From NCBI GenBank assembly GCA_964410675.1, contig CAYPIB010000006.1, forward strand, positions 1 to 55,645: a stretch of 55,645 nt of DNA, read 5' to 3'. The position numbers were made by a program, and so were the translations under genes. Positions within the stretch are counted from its first letter, which is position 1. Each line of letters starts with the position of its first letter. This DNA comes from RGIG3040 sp964410675 (GTDB lineage Bacteria; Bacillota; Clostridia; Lachnospirales; Lachnospiraceae). The notes beneath the pieces are model-generated. The model saw only the letters and a program-made list of their open reading frames with translations. It ran no database searches and had not been told where the DNA came from. Positions 51,717 to 55,645 of this stretch are shown one piece after another.

Positions 51717-51745
51717 ACATAGTTTTAAAAAATCGGTTATCACAA
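51716..51745 (-). promoter_or_regulatory. Putative promoter of the fructan import operon
   Basis: TTGTGA (51740-51745) and TATGTA (51716-51721) with 18 bp spacing on the minus strand, lying between the two operators. An alternative TTGATT at 51744-51749 has no good -10 partner. Boxes are weak, so assignment is tentative. Confidence 0.4.
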
Positions 51746-51765
51746 TCAATTGTTTTACGTTGTTG

Positions 51766-51780
51766 TGGAACCGTTTCCTT
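51766..51780. promoter_or_regulatory. LacI-type operator, distal copy
   Basis: Exact repeat of TGGAACCGTTTCCTT, 64 bp (about six helical turns) from the proximal copy. The spacing on one helical face would allow a loop by a tetrameric regulator. The adjacent lacI-type gene at 51908-52891 is the natural candidate; CcpA is another. Confidence 0.75.
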
Positions 51781-51859
51781 GTCTGTAATTAAAATTTACC
51801 ACTTTTCAGACTCTTTTGCAATAGCTTTTAAGTAATTTTTATATTTTAGGTAATATGCG

Positions 51860-51903
51860 ACAAAAAAAGAGAAGAATCTTAATGATTCAACCTCTTTTTT
51901 TGT
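51860..51903 (-). terminator. Terminator after the LacI-type regulator gene
   Basis: GAATC/GATTC core stem extended by AAAAAAAGAG/CTCTTTTTTT, with a run of seven T on either strand. It ends the regulator gene at 51908 and could work in both directions. Confidence 0.85.
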
Positions 51904-51907
51904 ACAA

Positions 51908-52891
51908 TTATCCTCGTGTAGAGGCATCGATATGTAGTTCAACATCAATCTCCTCAAATTTATTATGGTAATCTTTTCCTTCTATTTTTCTTACGATGAA
52001 ATGAGCGGCAGTTTCAGCTAACTTTTGAATCGGCTGTCTTATCATTGTTAAGCCGGGGGTCGCTAATTCTGTTGGAAATGTTCCGTCATAGCTGACAAGC
52101 CTGATATCCTGCGGAATTTTTTTGCCTCTCTCTAAGGCACATTTCATATATGTCATAACGACTAAGTCCGTGCCAAATACACCATCCGCATCTGGTATTT
52201 CATCAAAGGTAGGTTCAATGATTTCTTTAAAATACGGAATTTCCAGCTCATTCCATTCAATCAATACATTATGTATGTTAATGCCCTTTTCCATAAAAAA
52301 CTTTTCAAATTCCCTATGTCTTTCTTTCGCCGGGGACTGCACCGACTCAGCTGCACTAAACTGAATAATATTCCTTGCTCCGCTGCGATATAATTCTTCA
52401 GCCGCCATACGCCCGCCTCTTCTATGATTTGCAGATACAATCGGTATCTTTTCTCCAATATAACGATCTAAAGCGACAATTGGCCCCTCCACTTCTAAAT
52501 ATTGGTGAACATCTAAGGTGTGAACTCCTACAATAATTCCATCCACCATATGACTTTGCAGCATTCTTAAATATTCAAATTCTGAATCCGGATTATTTGC
52601 CGTACTGCATACCATTGTCTTATAGCCTCTTGCCGCTAATCCTATTTCAGCATAATGTACAAAAGATGCAAAAAAGGGATGCAATAATTCCGGTATTAAG
52701 ATGGCTACAATTCCGGTCTTTTTAGAAGACAAATTTCTTGCAAGCTGATTCGGAACATAGTTAAGCTCATTCATAGCCGTTTGTACCTTTTTCCTTGTCT
52801 CATCCGAAACGTAGCCGGTACTATTAATCACTCTGGAAACCGTTCCAATACCTACGCCGGCTCTTTTGGCAACATCTTTTATACCTGCCAT
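51908..52891 (-). CDS. LacI family transcriptional regulator
   Basis: 327 residues. N-terminal helix-turn-helix IKDVAKRAGVGIGTVSRVIN with hinge helix NQLARNLSSKKTG, followed by a periplasmic-binding-like effector domain (VAILIPELLHPFFASFVHYAE, VDGIIVG, DGVFGTDLV). It probably represses the downstream sugar importer and fructan enzymes through the two operators at 51702-51716 and 51766-51780, with a fructose derivative as inducer. It is transcribed separately and ends at its own terminator. Confidence 0.93.
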   Translation of the reverse strand: MAGIKDVAKRAGVGIGTVSRVINSTGYVSDETRKKVQTAMNELNYVPNQLARNLSSKKTGIVAILIPELLHPFFASFVHYAEIGLAARGYKTMVCSTANNPDSEFEYLRMLQSHMVDGIIVGVHTLDVHQYLEVEGPIVALDRYIGEKIPIVSANHRRGGRMAAEELYRSGARNIIQFSAAESVQSPAKERHREFEKFFMEKGINIHNVLIEWNELEIPYFKEIIEPTFDEIPDADGVFGTDLVVMTYMKCALERGKKIPQDIRLVSYDGTFPTELATPGLTMIRQPIQKLAETAAHFIVRKIEGKDYHNKFEEIDVELHIDASTRG

Positions 52892-52952
52892 ACGTATTCA
52901 CACTCTCCTTACTTTTACTAAATTTATTAGGCAATTGTGAAACCCACTTCTA

Positions 52953-52980
52953 TTATAATGGTTTCATTTATAAAAGCAAA
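52953..52980 (-). promoter_or_regulatory. Promoter of the LacI-type regulator gene
   Basis: TTGCTT (52975-52980) and TATAAT (52953-52958) on the minus strand, spaced 16 bp. An inverted repeat TGAAACC-N15-GGTTTCA (52939-52967) surrounds the -10 box; its half sites resemble, but do not equal, the operators of the downstream operon, so autoregulation is possible. Confidence 0.65.
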
Positions 52981-53069
52981 GGATATTTTAAGGAACCGGC
53001 TCAAAAACTCTCCTGTTATGGGATAGTTTGTCGATAAACTTAGAAATATACATTCTAAAAGGGTATTAC

Positions 53070-53660
53070 TCAATATTTATTTTTTATGCTGTCATTTTCT
53101 ATTGTATTTAGAATAAGTTTTGTTGTATAAAATGCAAGGACTCCCCCCAATGCTCCGACTGCTATACCGCCCAATATATCGGAAGGATAGTGTACCATTA
53201 AATAATTTCTTGAAAGTCCCATTAATATTACAAAAACAAACAAAAGCCACCTATACTTACTTTTTATATTTAAAAATATAGCCGTCATTGCTGCCATAGC
53301 AGCAGTCGTATGCCCGGAAGGAAATGAAAATTCTTTCACTGTTACAGAACCGGCAAACTGCCACCATGTATAAAATATATGTTCATTATTAATAAATGGC
53401 CGGGGTCGGGATATCATATTTTTTAAAGCTAAATTGGTAATGACTGCGCCAAATGCAAGGGCAAACAGTACACAAATACCGGCCCTTCTCGTTTGTCTAA
53501 AACACATCAGAACAATTGCAAGCAAAATTAAAAATATTCCTTTTTCAGCCAGTAAGCTCACAAACCGAAAAAAAGGAGTAAATATTCCATTCGTAGCTTC
53601 TGCAAACCTATGCAATAAACTTAAAATCAGATAATCAAATTCATAAATCACATTACTCAT
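53070..53660 (-). CDS. PAP2-family membrane phosphatase
   Basis: 196 residues with about five to six membrane segments. The three phosphatase motifs are intact: KNMISRPRP, FPSGHTT and SRNYLMVHYPSD. Family members dephosphorylate undecaprenyl diphosphate or phosphatidic/phosphatidylglycerol phosphate at the membrane; which is not clear. The start overlaps the stop of the TIM-barrel gene by 8 bp (ATGAATGAGTAA), a coupling signal. Confidence 0.9.
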   Translation of the reverse strand: MSNVIYEFDYLILSLLHRFAEATNGIFTPFFRFVSLLAEKGIFLILLAIVLMCFRQTRRAGICVLFALAFGAVITNLALKNMISRPRPFINNEHIFYTWWQFAGSVTVKEFSFPSGHTTAAMAAMTAIFLNIKSKYRWLLFVFVILMGLSRNYLMVHYPSDILGGIAVGALGGVLAFYTTKLILNTIENDSIKNKY

Positions 53661-54462
53661 TCATGTATTCCTCTTTGTTTAGCTTATATTGATTAAGCCA
53701 TGAAACCGACTTTCTTAGTGCATCGATTGTTTTCGTTTCCAGTACACATCTGGCTCCGCATTTCTTCGCTTTAGTAAGACGTTCGATTATATCTACCTCT
53801 CCGGTTCCCAGTGTTAAATGATTATTTTTTCCTATTGCATCATGAATATGAAAATGCTTTAACTTAACTATATATCCTAACATAAATAATTCATCTATAT
53901 TTTCACACGCATGAGAATGGCCAATATCCCAAGTAAGCGTAAACGCATCACTTTCCAGCAAGTATTCGATTGCCGCTTTTTCATACTCATGGTATCCGTC
54001 CGTATTTTCAATCGAAATCTTTACATTGCTTCCTTCAATAGCAAAATCACACATTTCCCTAAAAACTTTTATATCCGCCATATAATTTTTATTATATTTT
54101 TCAAAAAGCAGAACTTTCTTATTTGGCAAAGTAACGTGTATTCCGTGATTCATATGCATATTAATAACAGGTGCACAAAGCTTCTTTGCTACTTCAATTG
54201 TTCGTCTTACAGTTTCCAGATAAGCACTCGTAACTGCACGATTAAAATCACATACATTTAGGTTTTCATCAAGATGAATCGTATAAAATATTTCATACTT
54301 TTCTGCAAGTCTTTGAAGCTTGGCGGCCTCTTCAAGTGCTTCTACTTGATATTGAGGCAGATTCATATTCAGCTCAATAAAATCAAGACCCAATTCATGA
54401 CATAATTTCGCATTTTCTTCTATATTATTATTTTCAATTAAAGTCGGCATACCAAGTTTCAT
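53653..54462 (-). CDS. Sugar phosphate isomerase/epimerase (TIM barrel)
   Basis: 269 residues. AP-endonuclease-2-like fold with metal ligands in DFIELNMNLP, INMHMNHG, ISIENTDGYHE, LTWDIGHSH and KHFHIHD, and ALRKSVSWL at the end. Substrate unknown. Unlike the TIM-barrel protein at 15195, all five expected His/Glu/Asp ligand positions appear intact. Coupled with the PAP2 gene. RBS AGGAGG. Confidence 0.85.
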   Translation of the reverse strand: MKLGMPTLIENNNIEENAKLCHELGLDFIELNMNLPQYQVEALEEAAKLQRLAEKYEIFYTIHLDENLNVCDFNRAVTSAYLETVRRTIEVAKKLCAPVINMHMNHGIHVTLPNKKVLLFEKYNKNYMADIKVFREMCDFAIEGSNVKISIENTDGYHEYEKAAIEYLLESDAFTLTWDIGHSHACENIDELFMLGYIVKLKHFHIHDAIGKNNHLTLGTGEVDIIERLTKAKKCGARCVLETKTIDALRKSVSWLNQYKLNKEEYMNE

Positions 54463-54521
54463 GTTGATCCTCCTTCATCCTGCTTTCCTTTACATAATGA
54501 GACAGAAATTTATAGCAGCTT

Positions 54522-55645
54522 TTACGTAAAATATTCACTGCTTCTTTCAGATTTTACTATCTTTTTAATCTTTTGAATTAAAACTGCTTTAGCTAAATAA
54601 TAAATAGCCAATAATACAAATACAATTACAGGTATGACAATAAAAGTAAATTCATACGGCATATAATCATTGGTCTGAATTGATAAACTGCGTTGAATCC
54701 CTTGTACGATTACTATGGATGGATAAAAAGAGACAGCGAAAAACAACATGATAACAGCAACATAAACCCGGAGTAATTCATGATGAATCTGTTTTGGAGT
54801 ATAACCTATCATATCTAAAACTATGATATCTCTTCCTCTTTCCTGAAAGCTAAGTAAAATAGCCAAATAAATCAATAATATGCCAACAACACATCCGATA
54901 ACCTGATTAATAACAGCACTAATCCGGTTTGACACAGCGCCCAGTTCCAACTCTGTTTGACGTTGCTCCCTGCTTACCACTTTGCGCAGATTGCTTTCTT
55001 CTCCCCGCACATTAGTCCAACTTCCATTGTAAGCGGCAGGAATGGTATGAAGCAAACTGGCTAACTCCGATTTTTTCATATAAACCGTATTTGACTGTGC
55101 ATTTTGCGCAACCTCTTTTACAACCGCCGGATAGGTTTCATTATTAATAACAACCTTTATTTTATCACCAATACGAAAACCATAAACTTCAACCAGCTCT
55201 GGTCCGATAATTATTTCATTCGCATCTAGATCGGATATTGGTTCACCCATTTTATTTATCAGCTGAAAATATTCCCCATCCTCCATACTAACGATTTGTT
55301 GTTCTAAAAGCTTGTTAGAACTTTTATACAGATTTCCATCTGTAAATAAAAAATTTTGATCTTCTTTGCCCTTTTTTCCGTTTTCTATCTGAAATTCTTT
55401 ATAACGAAGTTCAAACTCATATTCTCTGCATGCAGTCTGATTTTGTACAATACGGCTGCTGCTGCGGTTTAGCGAATAACTTAAAATAAACATAACCGAA
55501 AGAGTCATCACTGCGCCAAAAATCAAGTAAAGCGTAACAGGCCTGCGAAGCGCAATACGGGAAGACTGCTGCCAGCCCTTCGGTAAACATCTCACTAATT
55601 TTCTGCATAAATGATTGCTCTTTACAGGCTTAGAATATAGTTCCC
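54522..55645 (-). CDS. FtsX-family ABC transporter permease, C-terminal part
   Basis: Partial: the frame stays open to the right edge, so the N-terminus lies outside the window (about 374 residues visible). The visible part has a membrane segment (LYLIFGAVMTLSVMFIL), an extracytoplasmic domain of about 180 residues, and three C-terminal segments (INQVIGCVVGILLIYLAILL; IMLFFAVSFYPSIVIV; FIVIPVIVFVLLAIYYLA) with the FtsX core QERGRDIIVLDMIGYTPKQI between. This matches the second half of a large, duplicated FtsX/MacB-type permease. An in-frame GTG at 55595 is not the real start. The cognate ATPase is not visible. Confidence 0.82.
   Translation of the reverse strand, partial: ELYSKPVKSNHLCRKLVRCLPKGWQQSSRIALRRPVTLYLIFGAVMTLSVMFILSYSLNRSSSRIVQNQTACREYEFELRYKEFQIENGKKGKEDQNFLFTDGNLYKSSNKLLEQQIVSMEDGEYFQLINKMGEPISDLDANEIIIGPELVEVYGFRIGDKIKVVINNETYPAVVKEVAQNAQSNTVYMKKSELASLLHTIPAAYNGSWTNVRGEESNLRKVVSREQRQTELELGAVSNRISAVINQVIGCVVGILLIYLAILLSFQERGRDIIVLDMIGYTPKQIHHELLRVYVAVIMLFFAVSFYPSIVIVQGIQRSLSIQTNDYMPYEFTFIVIPVIVFVLLAIYYLAKAVLIQKIKKIVKSERSSEYFT

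Noticed and set aside
1..55645. Mobile elements, CRISPR arrays, tRNA or rRNA genes
   Set aside because: No transposase, integrase, regular repeat-spacer pattern or RNA gene signature was seen on either strand.

Overview
The window reads as a chromosomal piece of an AT-rich, motile, anaerobic Gram-positive bacterium, most likely a Lachnospiraceae-type Clostridia. The reasons are strong AGGAGG ribosome binding sites, a FliW-CsrA-flagellin module, the gene order flgM-flgN-flgK-flgK-flgL-fliW-csrA / flaG-fliD-fliS / flagellin, a LytTR-DUF3021 pair, and a sugar ABC importer without its own ATPase. The species cannot be named from sequence alone. All recognised genes but one lie on the minus strand. 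No tRNA, rRNA, transposase, integrase or CRISPR array was seen.

Layout in plus coordinates; transcription runs right to left. (1) 1-340: start of rplM with a near-consensus promoter and a structured leader. (2) 364-24286: a colinear glycan operon of about 21 genes behind a TTGACA/TATACA promoter at 24365-24392. It holds a CDP-3,6-dideoxyhexose branch (rfbF, rfbG, rfbH and a degenerate rfbF paralogue), four FkbM-type methyltransferase-like proteins, and two SDRs plus an extended SDR. It also holds a nitrilase-family amidase, a TIM-barrel isomerase, a VOC protein, a class III aminotransferase and a TPP enzyme. A HAD-GmhA fusion, a NeuB-like synthase without its SAF domain, a sulfatase-like protein, a nucleotidyltransferase-methyltransferase fusion and an APS-kinase-like protein complete the set. 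(3) 24485-24979: the only plus-strand gene, a small protein resembling a stand-alone DUF3880 domain. (4) 24959-31032: three tandem CgeB/DUF3880 glycosyltransferases, a double-domain GT2-like protein and a helical protein of unknown role, all downstream of flagellin. (5) 31093-42321: late flagellar genes with three sigma-D type promoters.

(6) 42345-43824: LytTR regulator, DUF3021 membrane protein and a lipoprotein. (7) 43976-44500: nicotinamidase-like hydrolase. (8) 44726-52980: fructose-oligosaccharide locus with a LacI regulator, tandem operators, an ABC importer, a GH172 (difructose-anhydride type) enzyme, a GH32 enzyme and a fructokinase. (9) 53070-55645: PAP2 phosphatase, TIM-barrel isomerase and the 3' part of an FtsX-family permease.

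Working model: regions 2-4 build and attach an elaborate glycan to the short (272 aa) flagellin encoded beside them. The sugar would be assembled from CDP-dideoxyhexose and ulosonate-like chemistry, methylated by FkbM enzymes, and possibly capped with a phosphate-type group. CsrA, released or sequestered by FliW, probably controls flagellin translation through a hairpin with GGA in its loop in the flagellin leader. The combination of a YerE-like TPP enzyme, class III aminotransferase, HAD-SIS fusion and SAF-less NeuB matches no pathway I know as a unit, and it is the best candidate here for an undescribed system.
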